A stretch of 37,475 bases of DNA from NCBI RefSeq assembly GCF_002358085.1, contig NZ_NTJD01000012.1, forward strand, positions 1 through 37,475, written 5' to 3'. The number at the start of each line of letters is the position of its first letter. Positions within the stretch are counted from its first letter, which is position 1. The notes beneath the pieces are model-generated. The model had not been told where the DNA came from and did not search any database. It saw nothing but the letters and a program-made list of their open reading frames with translations. This DNA comes from Pseudothioclava arenosa. GTDB lineage: Bacteria; Pseudomonadota; Alphaproteobacteria; Rhodobacterales; Rhodobacteraceae. The position numbers were made by a program, and so were the translations under genes. Shown in pieces: positions 6,671-17,021 of this stretch.

Positions 6671-8047
6671 ATGACCCAGACCGCCCCTTTTACGCCCCGG
6701 CCCGAGCCGCTTGCCGCGCATCTGCGCGCGGTTCTGGTGCTTGGCCTGCCGCTGATCGGCTCCAATGTCGCGCAGATGCTCGTGCATGTGACCGACACGG
6801 TGATGCTGGGCTGGTATGGCGTGCCCGAGCTGGCTGCGGGGGTTCTGGCGACGGGCGTGTTTTTCTTTATGTTCCTGCTGGGCAATGGCTTCGCCATGGC
6901 GGTGCTGGGGCGGGTCTCGGCGGCGCTGGGCGCGGGCGACGAGGCGCAGATGCGGCGCGAAACCCGGATGGGGCTGTGGCTGTCGCTGATCTTCGGCCTC
7001 GCCGCGTTGCCGGTGTTCTGGTGGTCGGGCGCGATCTTGCGTGCGTTGGGGCAGGACCCGGTGCTGTCGCAGATGGCGCAGGAGTATCTGCGGATGAACT
7101 GGCTGGGACTACCTGCCTCGCTGGTGGTGGCGGTGCTGAAGAGCTACCTCGCCGCGCAGGAGCGGACCCGCGTCGTCCTCTGGATCACGCTTCTGGCGGT
7201 GGGGCTGAACGCGGCGCTGAACTGGGCGCTGATCTTCGGCAACTGGGGCGCGCCCGAGATGGGGCTGCGCGGCGCGGCGATTTCCTCGGTTCTGGTGGCG
7301 CTGATCTCGGCGGGGCTGGCGGCACTATATGCGGCGCGGGGCCCGGGGCTTGCCCATGTCGAGCTCTTCGCGCGGTTCTGGCGCCCGGACTGGCCTGCAT
7401 TTTTCGCGGTGGCGCGGATGGGCCTGCCGATCGGTTTTGCGACCGTGTTCGAGGCGGGCATGTTCCAGGCCTCGGCGCTGATGATGGGCTGGATCGGGGT
7501 GGTCGAACTGGCCGCCCATGGCATCGCGCTCGAACTCGCCTCGCTCACCTTCATGGTGCATATGGGGCTTTCCCATGCGGCGACCGTGCGGACGGGGCGG
7601 GCGCTTGGGCGGCGCGACGCGCCGGGGCTGCGCGTCGGCGCGGTGGCGGCGGTGATCTGGTCGCTGGCCTTCGCGGTGCTGACGGTGGGGGTGTTCCTTG
7701 GCTTGCCCGGCGCGCTGGTCGGGCTGTTCCTCGATCGCTCGGCCGAGCAGGCGCCCGCGATCCTTGCGCTGGGCATCAGGCTCCTGGCGGTGGCCGCGCT
7801 GTTCCAGATGTTCGACTCGCTGCAGGTGATGGCGATGGGGCTTTTGCGCGGGGTGCATGACACGCGCGTGCCGATGTGGATCGCCGGCGGCAGCTATTGG
7901 CTGGTGGGTATCCCGATCAGCTACCTGCTGGCTTTCCCGGCGGGGTTGGGCGCGGTCGGGCTCTGGCTTGGGCTGGTCGCGGGGCTGGCGGTTGCGGCGC
8001 TCGCGCTGATGGCGCGGTTCTGGCGGCGCGACTGGATCGCGGCCTGA
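6671..8047 (+). CDS. MATE family multidrug/sodium antiporter (NorM-like)
   Basis: A 458-residue inner-membrane protein with twelve hydrophobic segments in two six-helix halves. The first half starts LGLPLIGSNVAQMLVHVTDTVMLGWYG, the signature of MATE helix 1, where V-x-x-x-D-x-x-(M/F)-x-G recurs. The second half starts ARMGLPIGFATVFEAGMF. The length and the GxVxAALGAGD loop (here RVSAALGAGD) fit the NorM subgroup. These antiporters export cationic drugs against Na+ or H+. The promoter region is short (6565-6670). The gene ends four bases before the convergent small gene below. The substrate cannot be read from the sequence. Confidence 0.92.
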   Translation: MTQTAPFTPRPEPLAAHLRAVLVLGLPLIGSNVAQMLVHVTDTVMLGWYGVPELAAGVLATGVFFFMFLLGNGFAMAVLGRVSAALGAGDEAQMRRETRMGLWLSLIFGLAALPVFWWSGAILRALGQDPVLSQMAQEYLRMNWLGLPASLVVAVLKSYLAAQERTRVVLWITLLAVGLNAALNWALIFGNWGAPEMGLRGAAISSVLVALISAGLAALYAARGPGLAHVELFARFWRPDWPAFFAVARMGLPIGFATVFEAGMFQASALMMGWIGVVELAAHGIALELASLTFMVHMGLSHAATVRTGRALGRRDAPGLRVGAVAAVIWSLAFAVLTVGVFLGLPGALVGLFLDRSAEQAPAILALGIRLLAVAALFQMFDSLQVMAMGLLRGVHDTRVPMWIAGGSYWLVGIPISYLLAFPAGLGAVGLWLGLVAGLAVAALALMARFWRRDWIAA

Positions 8048-8050
8048 GGG

Positions 8051-8467
8051 TTACTCCGCCTCGGGCGCGCCCTTCAGCAGCCGGTCGGCCTTTTTGCGCA
8101 CGAGGACCGAGCGCAGGTCATGCATCGCCAGCAAGAGCGCATCGGTGACCTCGTCAAGCTGCGCATCAGAGGCCTTTGACTGCACCCAATGCGCGGTCAG
8201 GTTCAGGTGATCGACCGTGCGCAGGATGTCATCGACCTCGCGTTGGGCCAGCAGCGTCCCGCGCTTCTCCAGCCAGGTTCGGATCTCGGCCAGCTCTTCA
8301 GGTGCAAGCTCGCGCCCGCCCTGCGGCTTGATCTCGCCATTGCGGACATTGACGGTCGCGATCTGGTCCATCTCGATCCGCCGCTGGCGGTTCTCGGCAT
8401 CGACGCGAAACACCAGCGCGCCGTTGTCCTTCACACGGAAATAATACTCCGGCAGCTCGCCCGCCAT
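8051..8467 (-). CDS. Conserved hypothetical protein, 138 residues
   Basis: A soluble acidic/basic mixed protein with no family I can name for certain. The N-terminal part (about 1-60) reads like a small beta domain: EYYFRVKDNGALVFRVDAEN, then DQIATVNVRNGEIKPQGGRE. The rest is helical: ELAEIRTWLEKRGTLLAQREVDD and a C-terminal Lys/Arg-rich helix. I recall similar proteins next to an aspartate aminotransferase gene in Rhodobacteraceae. It is read in the same direction as that gene, 33 bases downstream, so they are likely co-transcribed. No signal peptide or membrane segment is visible. Confidence 0.75.
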   Translation of the reverse strand: MAGELPEYYFRVKDNGALVFRVDAENRQRRIEMDQIATVNVRNGEIKPQGGRELAPEELAEIRTWLEKRGTLLAQREVDDILRTVDHLNLTAHWVQSKASDAQLDEVTDALLLAMHDLRSVLVRKKADRLLKGAPEAE

Positions 8468-8500
8468 GCCCGTTCCCCCTTCGGCGCCTGTGTCCGGTGC

Positions 8501-9739
<1,239 letters not shown>

Positions 9740-9782
9740 TCATAGGCTTGGGCGAACCATCGATCAAGCGGAAGGAAAAACG

Positions 9783-10160
9783 ATGAACGATTGGTATAGC
9801 GCCGATGCCGCCACTTTCGGAGACCGCCTTGCGGGCGCGCGCGAAGCTGCCGGGCTTACCCCCGAAGGGCTCGCCGAGAAGCTGGGGGTACGTGCCGAGA
9901 CCCTGCAAAGCTGGGAGGAGGATCTGGCCGATCCGCGCGCGAACCGGCTGCAGATGCTGGCCGGATTGCTGAATGTCTCGATCATGTGGCTCCTGACCGG
10001 CGAAGGCGAGGGGCTTGACGGCCCGCCCGGCCAGATGGCAGAGCCGAGAGCGACAAGCGAGACCATTCGCGAAATCCGGGACATCCGCGGCGTGCTCGAG
10101 GATCTGGATGCGCGGCTGGCCCGGCTGGAGCGCAAACTGGAAAGCGGAGAGAACGCATGA
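9783..10160 (+). CDS. XRE-family helix-turn-helix regulator
   Basis: A 125-residue DNA-binding protein. The Cro/CI-type HTH spans about residues 12-66: FGDRLAGAREAAGLTPEGLA, then KLGVRAETLQSWEEDLADPR and LQMLAGLLNVSIMWLLTGEG. The last quarter is a probable coiled coil (RDIRGVLEDLDARLARLERK), likely for dimerisation. Start ATG 9783 is preceded by GGAAGGAAA and gives the family-like beginning. Its stop overlaps the sdhE start in ATGA (10157-10160), so the two are translationally coupled. I do not know its target; proximity to sdhE is typical in this clade as far as I recall. Confidence 0.88.
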   Translation: MNDWYSADAATFGDRLAGAREAAGLTPEGLAEKLGVRAETLQSWEEDLADPRANRLQMLAGLLNVSIMWLLTGEGEGLDGPPGQMAEPRATSETIREIRDIRGVLEDLDARLARLERKLESGENA

Positions 10161-10429
10161 CCGAGACCCCGGAAGCCCGGCTGAAAAGGATGCGGATGCG
10201 CTCGTGGCGGCGCGGCACCAAGGAGATGGACCTGATCCTCGGCCCCTATGCCGATGAAAAGCTGGCCACGATGGATGCCGCGGAGCTCGACCTTTTCGAC
10301 CTGCTTCTGGAGGAATACGATCAGGATCTTTACCCGTGGGTTTCGGGCACGCGCCCTTGCCCGCCGGAGTATCTCGACCTGCTCACCCGGATCAGCGCCT
10401 TCGCCAAGACCCGCCACGGCACGGACTAA
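10157..10429 (+). CDS. sdhE: FAD assembly factor SdhE (succinate dehydrogenase assembly factor 2)
   Basis: A 90-residue soluble protein. The conserved RGxxE motif appears as RRGTKEMD (R19, G20, E23), followed by the FDLLLEEYDQDLYPWVSG block typical of the DUF339/Sdh5 family. It helps attach FAD covalently to the flavoprotein subunit of succinate dehydrogenase. The start overlaps the stop of the XRE regulator gene. No sdh genes lie in the window. Confidence 0.92.
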   Translation: MTETPEARLKRMRMRSWRRGTKEMDLILGPYADEKLATMDAAELDLFDLLLEEYDQDLYPWVSGTRPCPPEYLDLLTRISAFAKTRHGTD

Positions 10430-10540
10430 GCGGGGCTGCGGCGGGTTTTCGACGTTTTTGCGACGAATTGGCCGCGCTTAACCGATCCTTCGTTATTTTG
10501 CTCCAAACCGGGCAGGGTAGCGAGTGGATCGGAGAGAAAG

Positions 10541-11047
10541 ATGGTTATTCAGACCCCTGTGGCTCAGGCCCCGGTCGCGACCCATCCCGGGATCATGGCC
10601 GGCTATCTTGACGCCCTGTCCCTGGTGGAGCGGCTGCACCGGCTCCTGCTGGATGTGATCAAGGATGAATTCGAGCGGCTCGGCATTCTCGAAATCAACC
10701 CGGTGCAGGCGCTCTTGCTGTTCAATATCGGCGATCACGAGGTCACCGCCGGCGAGCTGAAGTCACGCGGCTATTACCAGGGTTCCAACGTCAGTTATAA
10801 TCTCAAGAAGCTGGTCGAGACGGGCTATATGCACCACCAACGTTGCGAGATTGACCGACGTTCGGTGCGGGTGCGGCTGACGGCCAAGGGGCAGAAGATG
10901 CGCGACGCGGTGGCGGGCCTGTTTGAGCGCCACGCCCAGGGCATGGAAGAGCGTGGCGTCGTGACCTTCGAGACCATGGACGAGGTGACGCGCACGCTGC
11001 GCCGGATGGAGCGCTACTGGGCCGATCAGATCCGCTACATCTACTGA
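10541..11047 (+). CDS. ldtR: MarR-family regulator, LdtR type
   Basis: A 168-residue winged-helix dimeric repressor/activator. The core is VERLHRLLLDVIKDEFERLG, then EINPVQALLLFNIGDHEVTA and GELKSRGYYQGSNVSYNLKK, the recognition helix. The wing carries RCEIDRRSVRVRLTAKG. The GYY-x-GSNVSYN recognition segment and the IN-x-VQALLL start are those of LdtR, described in Liberibacter and relatives as a regulator of an L,D-transpeptidase gene and osmotic stress response. No L,D-transpeptidase gene is nearby. The next gene, a beta-lactamase-like hydrolase, follows after 77 bases, so a link to cell-wall functions is possible but unproven. GGAGAG upstream supports the start. Confidence 0.85.
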   Translation: MVIQTPVAQAPVATHPGIMAGYLDALSLVERLHRLLLDVIKDEFERLGILEINPVQALLLFNIGDHEVTAGELKSRGYYQGSNVSYNLKKLVETGYMHHQRCEIDRRSVRVRLTAKGQKMRDAVAGLFERHAQGMEERGVVTFETMDEVTRTLRRMERYWADQIRYIY

Positions 11048-11124
11048 CCGACTGCTGACCGACGCCGGGTCGCGCTTGCCTGCGCCGCCCCGGGCGTGGT
11101 TCTCTGGCCGCAGGAGGATATTTG

Positions 11125-12282
11125 ATGCGGTTGATCCGGTTTGTGGCGCGTGCGCTGGTGGTTCTGCTTTTGCTCGTTGCCGGGCTGGGGCTGTGGAAGC
11201 GCGAGGAAATCACCCGTCTGATGGCGGTGAACGCGCTGTTCGAGCCTGATGTCATCGTCGGCAATTTCTCGAACATGGCGGGGCTGTTCCATTCGCGTTT
11301 GCTCGACCGTGGGAGCGCGCCGATCGCGGCGCTGCCCCGTAGCGCGCCGATTGCGCTGCCTTCAGCAGCCCGAGACTGGATCGAGGCGCGCGCCGTGACC
11401 GGGCTGGTGGTGCTGCGTGATGGCGCGCTGGTGCATGAAAGCTATTATCAGGGCACAGGACCCGAGGATCTGCGGATCAGTTGGTCGATGGCGAAATCGG
11501 TGCTTTCGGCGCTGTTCGGCACACTGCACGCGGACGGCACGATCCCCGATCTCGATGCGCAGGTCGTTGATTTCGTGCCGCTTCTGAAGGGGTCGGCCTA
11601 TGAGGGCGTCAGCATTCGCAACCTGCTGACGATGTCTTCGGGCGTGGCCTTCAACGAGGATTACCTCGACTTCAATTCCGACATCAATCGCATGGGGCGC
11701 GTGCTGGCGATCGGCGGCTCGATGGATGACTTTGCTGCGGAGCTGGTGGCGCGCGACGCCGAGCCGGGCAGCAAGATGCATTACGTCTCGATCGACACGC
11801 ATGTGCTGGGCATGGTGATCGCGGGCGCGACCGGGCGCGATCCGGCTGAGCTGATGGATGAACGGATCGTCAAGCGGATGGGGCTTGAGGCCTCGCCCGT
11901 CATGCTGACCGACAGCGAGGGCACGGCCTTCGTTCTGGGCGGTCTGAACCTGCGCACCCGCGATTATGCGCGCATCGGCCAGATGTTCCTGCAAGGCGGG
12001 CTCTGGCAGGGGCAACAGATCGTGCCGGCGGATTGGGTTGCGGCCTCGACCCGGCTGCAGGCGCCGGGCGGCGCGGGCTATGGTTACCAATGGTGGGTGC
12101 CGCGTGACACGGCCGACCATGGCAACGACTATTTCGCCCATGGCATCTATGGTCAGTATATCTACATCAACCCCGAGGCCCGCAGCGTGATCGCGGTGAA
12201 TGCGGCCGATCGCGGTTTCCGCGAGCCGGGCGTGGATGACGAAAACCTTGCCATGCTGCGCGCGATCGCTCAGGCTGAGTGA
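11125..12282 (+). CDS. Serine hydrolase, beta-lactamase class C / DD-peptidase-like
   Basis: A 385-residue protein of the class C beta-lactamase-related fold. It has an N-terminal membrane anchor or signal (VARALVVLLLLVAGLGLW) and a nucleophile motif SMAK (S121 to K124). A YVSIDTHVLG segment probably replaces the Tyr-x-Asn motif; the place of the Asn is taken by Ile, so classic lactamase activity is doubtful. HGIYGQYIYI near 335 fits the third (H/K)xG box. Start ATG 11125 is chosen over TTG 11122 because GGAGG at 11113-11117 is seven bases from the ATG. Relatives include esterases and 6-aminohexanoate-dimer hydrolase-like enzymes. Periplasmic or membrane-anchored. Confidence 0.85.
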   Translation: MRLIRFVARALVVLLLLVAGLGLWKREEITRLMAVNALFEPDVIVGNFSNMAGLFHSRLLDRGSAPIAALPRSAPIALPSAARDWIEARAVTGLVVLRDGALVHESYYQGTGPEDLRISWSMAKSVLSALFGTLHADGTIPDLDAQVVDFVPLLKGSAYEGVSIRNLLTMSSGVAFNEDYLDFNSDINRMGRVLAIGGSMDDFAAELVARDAEPGSKMHYVSIDTHVLGMVIAGATGRDPAELMDERIVKRMGLEASPVMLTDSEGTAFVLGGLNLRTRDYARIGQMFLQGGLWQGQQIVPADWVAASTRLQAPGGAGYGYQWWVPRDTADHGNDYFAHGIYGQYIYINPEARSVIAVNAADRGFREPGVDDENLAMLRAIAQAE

Positions 12283-12309
12283 ACGCCTGACGCAACCGTC
12301 GAGGAGGCA

Positions 12310-12681
12310 ATGGAAAAGCTGCCCGCCGTCAACGTGCTGGGCGGGGTGCTGGAGCCCTGCTCGTTCTCCCCGGTCACCGGGTTCTTTCGCGACGGGCTGT
12401 GCAATACCTGCTGGGAGGATGCCGGCAGCCACACCGTCTGCGTCATCGTCACCGAGGAATTCCTTGTCTGGTCCAGCTATATCGGTAACGACCTCGTCAC
12501 GCCGCGCCCCGAGTTCGGATTCACCGGGCTGAAGCCGGGCGACCGCTGGTGCCTTTGCGCCTCGCGCTTCCTGGAGGCGCATGACGAAGGCTGCGCGCCG
12601 CAGGTCGTTCTGGCCGCCACGCATCAGCGTGCGCTGGGCACGGTCTCGCTGGAAATCCTGCGCGATTACGCGGCGCGCTAG
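12310..12681 (+). CDS. DUF2237 family protein
   Basis: A 123-residue soluble protein. The hallmarks are NVLGGVLEPCSFSPVTGFFRDGLCNTC, then GSHTVCVIVTEEFL, SSYIGNDLVTPRPEFGF and LKPGDRWCLCASR. The several cysteines (C18, C31, C34, C44 and the CLC pair) suggest metal binding or redox chemistry, but function is unknown for the whole family. The usual family size is about 120 residues, so this is complete. Its TAG stop overlaps the epmA stop in the palindrome CTAG. Confidence 0.92.
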   Translation: MEKLPAVNVLGGVLEPCSFSPVTGFFRDGLCNTCWEDAGSHTVCVIVTEEFLVWSSYIGNDLVTPRPEFGFTGLKPGDRWCLCASRFLEAHDEGCAPQVVLAATHQRALGTVSLEILRDYAAR

Positions 12682-13715
12682 CCCATCGGGGTCCAGAGCA
12701 CATCGTCGATCCGGGGCGCGCCGGTCGCGAGCAACACCAGCCGGTCGAACCCGAGCGCGATGCCCGAAGCGGGCGGCATGAAGGCCAGCGCGGCCAGAAA
12801 ATCCTCGTCTAGCGGATAGCGTTCGCCGTAAACTCGCTCTTTCTCGTCCATCTCGGCCTCGAAGCGGCGGCGCTGCTCGGCAGGGTCGGTCAGCTCGCCA
12901 AAGCCATTGGCCAGCTCGACCCCGCAGGCGTAAAGCTCGAAGCGCTCGGCCTCGCGCGGGTCATCGGCGCAGGGGCGGGCCAGCGCCGCCTCGGCGATCG
13001 GGTAACGGTCAAGGATGGTGGCGCGGCCATGGCCCAGATGCGGCTCGACCCGGTCGACCAGAACCTTGGACAGCATGTCGGACCATGTGTCATCTTCGGC
13101 CATCCGCAGCCCCGCCGCCGCGCATTGCGCGCGCAGCGCCGCGGCATCGGTCGTACCATCGGCGCGGCAGGTGGCCAGAAGGTCGATCCCCGCGTGGCGC
13201 GAGAACGCCTCGGCGACCGAGATCCGCTCGGGCTCGGCAAACGGGTCACATTCCGAACCGGCGTGGCGCAGGACGCGCGTGCCCGTGGCCTCGGCGGCGA
13301 GCCGCAACAGCGCCGCGCAATCGCCCATCAGCGCGGTGTAATCCTGCCCCGCTCGATACCATTCGAGCATGGTGAATTCGATGCTGTGGCGCGGCCCGCC
13401 TTCGCGGTCGCGCCAGACATGGGCGAAGGCGGCGATGCGCGGCTCGCCCGCCGCCAGCAGCTTTTTCATCGCAAACTCGGGCGAGGTGTGCAGATACATC
13501 ACGCGCGCCGTGCCATCGGCGCCGGTGGCGGTGGTGGCCAGCGCGTGCAGATGCGCCTCGTTGCCCGGGCTGACCTGCAAGGCCGATGGGTCGACCTCGA
13601 GGAAGTCCTCGGCGGCCAGCCAGCCGCGGATCGCGCCCTGAATCCGGTTGCGCGCCAGCAGGAGGGGGCGGCGGTCGGCGTGGCGTTCGGGATGCCACCA
13701 GCGTCTGTCACTCAT
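12678..13715 (-). CDS. epmA: EF-P lysine ligase-like protein EpmA (GenX/PoxA)
   Basis: A 345-residue class II lysyl-tRNA synthetase paralogue lacking the anticodon-binding domain. It loads (R)-beta-lysine onto a lysine of EF-P. Motif 2 appears in [16 protein letters not shown] with [11 protein letters not shown], then [14 protein letters not shown]. Motif 3 is [35 protein letters not shown] is the typical active-site strand. It is divergent from efp, 96 bases from its target gene, which supports the assignment. No epmB (lysine 2,3-aminomutase) gene is in the window. Length fits the 325-350 residues of the family. Confidence 0.93.
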   Translation of the reverse strand: MSDRRWWHPERHADRRPLLLARNRIQGAIRGWLAAEDFLEVDPSALQVSPGNEAHLHALATTATGADGTARVMYLHTSPEFAMKKLLAAGEPRIAAFAHVWRDREGGPRHSIEFTMLEWYRAGQDYTALMGDCAALLRLAAEATGTRVLRHAGSECDPFAEPERISVAEAFSRHAGIDLLATCRADGTTDAAALRAQCAAAGLRMAEDDTWSDMLSKVLVDRVEPHLGHGRATILDRYPIAEAALARPCADDPREAERFELYACGVELANGFGELTDPAEQRRRFEAEMDEKERVYGERYPLDEDFLAALAFMPPASGIALGFDRLVLLATGAPRIDDVLWTPMG

Positions 13716-13811
13716 CTGCGCCCCTTTCAGACTGGAAATCAGGCTCCGAATGGTTTAGGCGCAACGCCAGCCGGGCGCCAGAGCCCGAACCATTTCGCAA
13801 GGAACCTGACC

Positions 13812-14381
13812 ATGGTCAAAGTGATCGCCTCGCAGCTTCGCAAGGGCAATGTCGTCGAGATCGACGGCCATCTCTATGTCGTGCTGACCGCCCAGAACTT
13901 CCACCCCGGCAAGGGCACCCCGGTGACCCAGGTCGACATGCGCCGCATTTCGGACGGCACCAAGGTGTCGGAGCGCTGGAAGACTACGGACGGTGTCGAG
14001 CGCGCCCATGTCGAGGAAAAGGAATACGACTTCCTCTATGACGACGGCGAAGGCTATCACTTCATGGAGCCGGAAACCTACGAGCAGATCGCCGTGTCGG
14101 AAGACGTGATCGGCGACGCCAAGGTGTTCCTGCGCGACGGTCTGCGGGTCTGGATCAAGACCCACAACGAGAACGCGATCGCGATCGAGTTGCCGCAGAA
14201 AGTGACCGTCGAGGTCGAAGAGACCGAGCCGGTCGTCAAGGGCCAGACCGCCTCGTCGAGCTACAAGCCCTCGACCTGCACCGGCGGCATCCGGGTGATG
14301 GTGCCCCCGCATATCGACGTCGGCACCCGGATCGTCATCACCACCGAAGACAACGGCTATGTCGAGCGTGCGAAAGACTGA
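13812..14381 (+). CDS. efp: Translation elongation factor P
   Basis: A 189-residue three-domain factor that relieves ribosome stalling at polyproline. The N-terminal KOW-like domain starts [19 protein letters not shown]. The modified lysine is K34 in the loop [11 protein letters not shown] domains follow, ending in [19 protein letters not shown]. The lysine rather than arginine at position 34, with epmA next door, indicates beta-lysylation rather than rhamnosylation. Start ATG 13812 is set by homology. A strong terminator follows, so the gene is monocistronic. Confidence 0.96.
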   Translation: MVKVIASQLRKGNVVEIDGHLYVVLTAQNFHPGKGTPVTQVDMRRISDGTKVSERWKTTDGVERAHVEEKEYDFLYDDGEGYHFMEPETYEQIAVSEDVIGDAKVFLRDGLRVWIKTHNENAIAIELPQKVTVEVEETEPVVKGQTASSSYKPSTCTGGIRVMVPPHIDVGTRIVITTEDNGYVERAKD

Positions 14382-14405
14382 TCTTTTCGCGATCTGACCG
14401 AGCAG

Positions 14406-14428
14406 GGCGCCCCTTGGGGCGCCTTTTT
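14406..14428 (+). terminator. Rho-independent terminator after efp
   Basis: Eight-base-pair stem GGCGCCCC (14406-14413) with GGGGCGCC (14416-14423), two-base loop TT, followed by TTTTT. Confidence 0.85.
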
Positions 14429-14501
14429 CGTTTCAGCAAGACGTGACTGGACAGGCGTGCGGCGCGGGCGCAGAACTTGGGCGTGACTGCGGGGGGCCGC
14501 C

Positions 14502-15923
14502 GTGCCGATCGTGATTTTCCTCAACGGGCTGGTTCTGTTGGCCTTTGCGGCGCTGATGGCGCTGGATGCCGTGATCTTTCAGGGCACCGCCGGGGTGTTC
14601 ATGATCTCGGCGCTGTTGACCGGGCTTGCCGGGGGGCTCCTGGCGCTGGCGGCGGCGGGCGGGCGGCGACGACCGAACCGGCTGGACGGGTTCGTGCTGA
14701 CGTCAAGCGTCTGGATCGTCGCGGCACTGGCCGGAGCGCTGCCTCTGTGGCTTTGGCATCTGTCGCCGGTCGATGCGTTCTTCGAGGCGATGTCGGGGAT
14801 CACCACCACCGGCTCGACGGTGATGCAGGGGCTCGACCAGACCCCGCGCGGCATCCTGTTCTGGCGCGCGCTGTTGCAGGCCTTGGGGGGCGTGGGGTTC
14901 ATCGTGACGGGCATGGCGCTGTTGCCGGCGCTGCGGGTCGGCGGGATGCAGCTTTACCGCACCGAAAGCTCGGACAAGGGCGAGAAGGCGCTGCGCAGCG
15001 CGGCCTCTTTCGCGCTGGCGACGCTGGCGGTCTATGTCGGGCTGATGGGGATTTGCGCGCTGCTCTATCTGGTCGGGGGGATGGGGCTGTTCGATGCGCT
15101 GACCCATGCGATGACCACGCTCTCGACCGGGGGCTATTCGAATTACGATGCCTCCTTCGGCCATTTCGACAGCAGCTATCTGCAATGGGTCTGCACGATC
15201 TTCATGCTGGGCGGCGCGTTGCCCTTTGCCTGGTATATTCGCGTGCTCGCCAAGCGCCAGCTCCGCTCGGAGCAGGTGCAGGCGATGTTGTTCACGCTGA
15301 TCCCGCTGATCGTGGGCTTTGCGCTCTGGCTCGAACTGAGCAAGGGAATCAGCTTTCTTGACGCGCTGCGGATGGTGGCCTTCAACGTGGTCTCGGTGGT
15401 GACGACGACGGGCTACGCGACCACCGACTACACGCTCTGGGGGCCTTTCGCGGTGGTGTTCTTTTTCGGGATGACGGCGGTGGGGGGCTGCACGGGATCC
15501 ACCTCGGGCGGGGCCAAGGCGATGCGCTGGCTTCTGATGGGGCGGGCCCTGCGCGCACAGATCGCGCGGATGAGCGCACCGCACCGTGTCACCGTGATCC
15601 GCTATGAAGGGCGCCGCGTCGAAGAGGATGTCCTGAGCGGGGTGGTTGCGTTTTTCGTGATCTATTTCGCGACCTTCATGGGGATCGCGGTGCTGCTGAG
15701 CCTGATGGGGGTGGATTTCGTCACGGCTACCACGGGGTCGCTGACCGCGCTGGCCAATGTCGGGCCGGGGGCAGGGGCGCTGATCGGACCCGCAGGCAAT
15801 TTCGCCAGCCTTGAGGATGGGCCCAAGGTCGTGCTGTCGCTCGCCATGTATCTGGGACGACTGGAAATGCTGACGGTACTGGTGCTGCTGGTGCCGGGCT
15901 TCTGGCGCGAGGCGCTGGCCTGA
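14502..15923 (+). CDS. trkH: TrkH-family potassium uptake membrane protein
   Basis: A 473-residue inner-membrane channel subunit started at GTG 14502 (VPIVIFLNG). It has four selectivity-filter repeats, as expected for TrkH/KtrB: TTTGST after the first pore helix, STGGYSNY in the second, TTTGYATTDY in the third and NVGPG in the fourth. GMTAVGGCTGSTSGGAKAMR follows repeat three. It needs a cytoplasmic TrkA/KtrA RCK subunit, which is not in the window. The TGA stop is directly followed by the irr stop on the other strand, in TGATCA. Confidence 0.93.
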   Translation: MPIVIFLNGLVLLAFAALMALDAVIFQGTAGVFMISALLTGLAGGLLALAAAGGRRRPNRLDGFVLTSSVWIVAALAGALPLWLWHLSPVDAFFEAMSGITTTGSTVMQGLDQTPRGILFWRALLQALGGVGFIVTGMALLPALRVGGMQLYRTESSDKGEKALRSAASFALATLAVYVGLMGICALLYLVGGMGLFDALTHAMTTLSTGGYSNYDASFGHFDSSYLQWVCTIFMLGGALPFAWYIRVLAKRQLRSEQVQAMLFTLIPLIVGFALWLELSKGISFLDALRMVAFNVVSVVTTTGYATTDYTLWGPFAVVFFFGMTAVGGCTGSTSGGAKAMRWLLMGRALRAQIARMSAPHRVTVIRYEGRRVEEDVLSGVVAFFVIYFATFMGIAVLLSLMGVDFVTATTGSLTALANVGPGAGALIGPAGNFASLEDGPKVVLSLAMYLGRLEMLTVLVLLVPGFWREALA

Positions 15924-16340
15924 TCAGATCTTGCGAACGCGGATCACCACGTCGATGCGGCTGATCTCGGTGCCTTCGGGCGGAGACGGGATGCGCGTCA
16001 GCTCCAGCTCTTCGGCGGGCGCGTCGGACAGCATGTTCTCTTCTTCCCAGAAGTAATGCGGGTGATCGTCCATCCGGGTGTCGAAATACGAGCGCGTGCC
16101 GTCGACGGTGATCTCATGCATGAGGCCCGCATCGCAAAACGCCTTGAGCGTGTTGTAGACGGTCGCGAGCGACACCTTCTCGCCCGCAGCGTGGGCGGCG
16201 GCGAAAAGCCCTTCGGCGGTGACGTGACGATCCTTGCCATCTCCGACCAGAAGCGTCGCCAGCGAAACCCGCTGACGGGTCGGGCGCAAACCACCTTTGG
16301 CGAGCCAGTCCTGGCCGCGTTCCTGAGCAGAAATCATCAT
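15924..16340 (-). CDS. irr: Fur-family iron response regulator Irr
   Basis: A 138-residue winged-helix regulator. The HTH segment [27 protein letters not shown] is Fur-type, and the [13 protein letters not shown] recognition helix with [20 protein letters not shown] is that of Irr. In Bradyrhizobium Irr a His-His-His segment takes part in haem response; here the matching spot is HPH (93-95), and no Cys-Pro haem motif is present near the N-terminus. The start ATG 16340 is supported by GGAGG seven bases upstream. It is divergent from fabA over 149 bases, a known arrangement in Rhodobacteraceae. Irr responds to haem or iron and controls iron genes; control of fab genes is only inferred from position. 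Confidence 0.88.
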   Translation of the reverse strand: MMISAQERGQDWLAKGGLRPTRQRVSLATLLVGDGKDRHVTAEGLFAAAHAAGEKVSLATVYNTLKAFCDAGLMHEITVDGTRSYFDTRMDDHPHYFWEEENMLSDAPAEELELTRIPSPPEGTEISRIDVVIRVRKI

Positions 16341-16489
16341 CGCATCGCCTCCTGCGACATATATGCCTCTTTACTGGGCAAATTTCAATGCGGTTTGAAG
16401 ATTCCACGCTACCCTGTGGCGGGGCGCACACTTGCGCGCGCGAGCGCCCGGGTGCTAGGAGGGGTCAACTGATATCATTGGGGGGAACC

Positions 16490-16999
16490 ATGGCAGGCTA
16501 TCCGACGAGCTTCGGGAAAGAAGACCTCTTGAAATGCGCCCGGGGCGAGCTTTTCGGGCCGGGCAATGCCCAGCTTCCCGCGCCGCCGATGCTGATGATG
16601 GATCGCATCACCGAGATCTCGGCCGATGGCGGGCTGCACGGCAAGGGCCACGTGGTCGCCGAATTCGATATCAACCCCGACCTGTGGTTCTTTGAGTGCC
16701 ACTTCCCGGGCAACCCGATCATGCCCGGCTGCCTCGGCCTCGACGGTCTTTGGCAGCTCACCGGTTTCAACCTCGGCTGGCGCGGCTGGCTGGGACGCGG
16801 CTATGCGCTCGGCGTCGGCGAGGTCAAGCTGACCGGCATGGTCCGCCCCGACCGCAAGATGCTGACCTACAAGGTCGATTTCACCAAGGCCGTGCAGACC
16901 CGCCGGCTGACCATGGGCGTCGCCGACGGTATCGTCGAGGCCGATGGCGAAGTGATTTACATGGTCAAGGACATGAAGGTCGCTCTTTCCGAGAGCTGA
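16490..16999 (+). CDS. fabA: 3-hydroxydecanoyl-ACP dehydratase/isomerase
   Basis: A 169-residue hot-dog-fold enzyme that dehydrates 3-hydroxydecanoyl-ACP and isomerises trans-2 to cis-3-decenoyl-ACP, the entry to unsaturated fatty acids. The catalytic pair is H71 in ECHFPGNP and D85 in [11 protein letters not shown], one off E. coli numbering. Start ATG 16490 ([14 protein letters not shown]) is preceded by a G-rich ribosome site. It heads an operon with fabB (22 bases) and fabI (19 bases). Cytoplasmic. Confidence 0.97.
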   Translation: MAGYPTSFGKEDLLKCARGELFGPGNAQLPAPPMLMMDRITEISADGGLHGKGHVVAEFDINPDLWFFECHFPGNPIMPGCLGLDGLWQLTGFNLGWRGWLGRGYALGVGEVKLTGMVRPDRKMLTYKVDFTKAVQTRRLTMGVADGIVEADGEVIYMVKDMKVALSES

Positions 17000-17021
17000 T
17001 CCATTTAGACAGGAGGCCCCT

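Noticed and set aside
13029-14381. Extended 450-codon reading of efp
   Set aside because: The first part is antisense to epmA; ATG 13812 gives the standard 189-residue EF-P.
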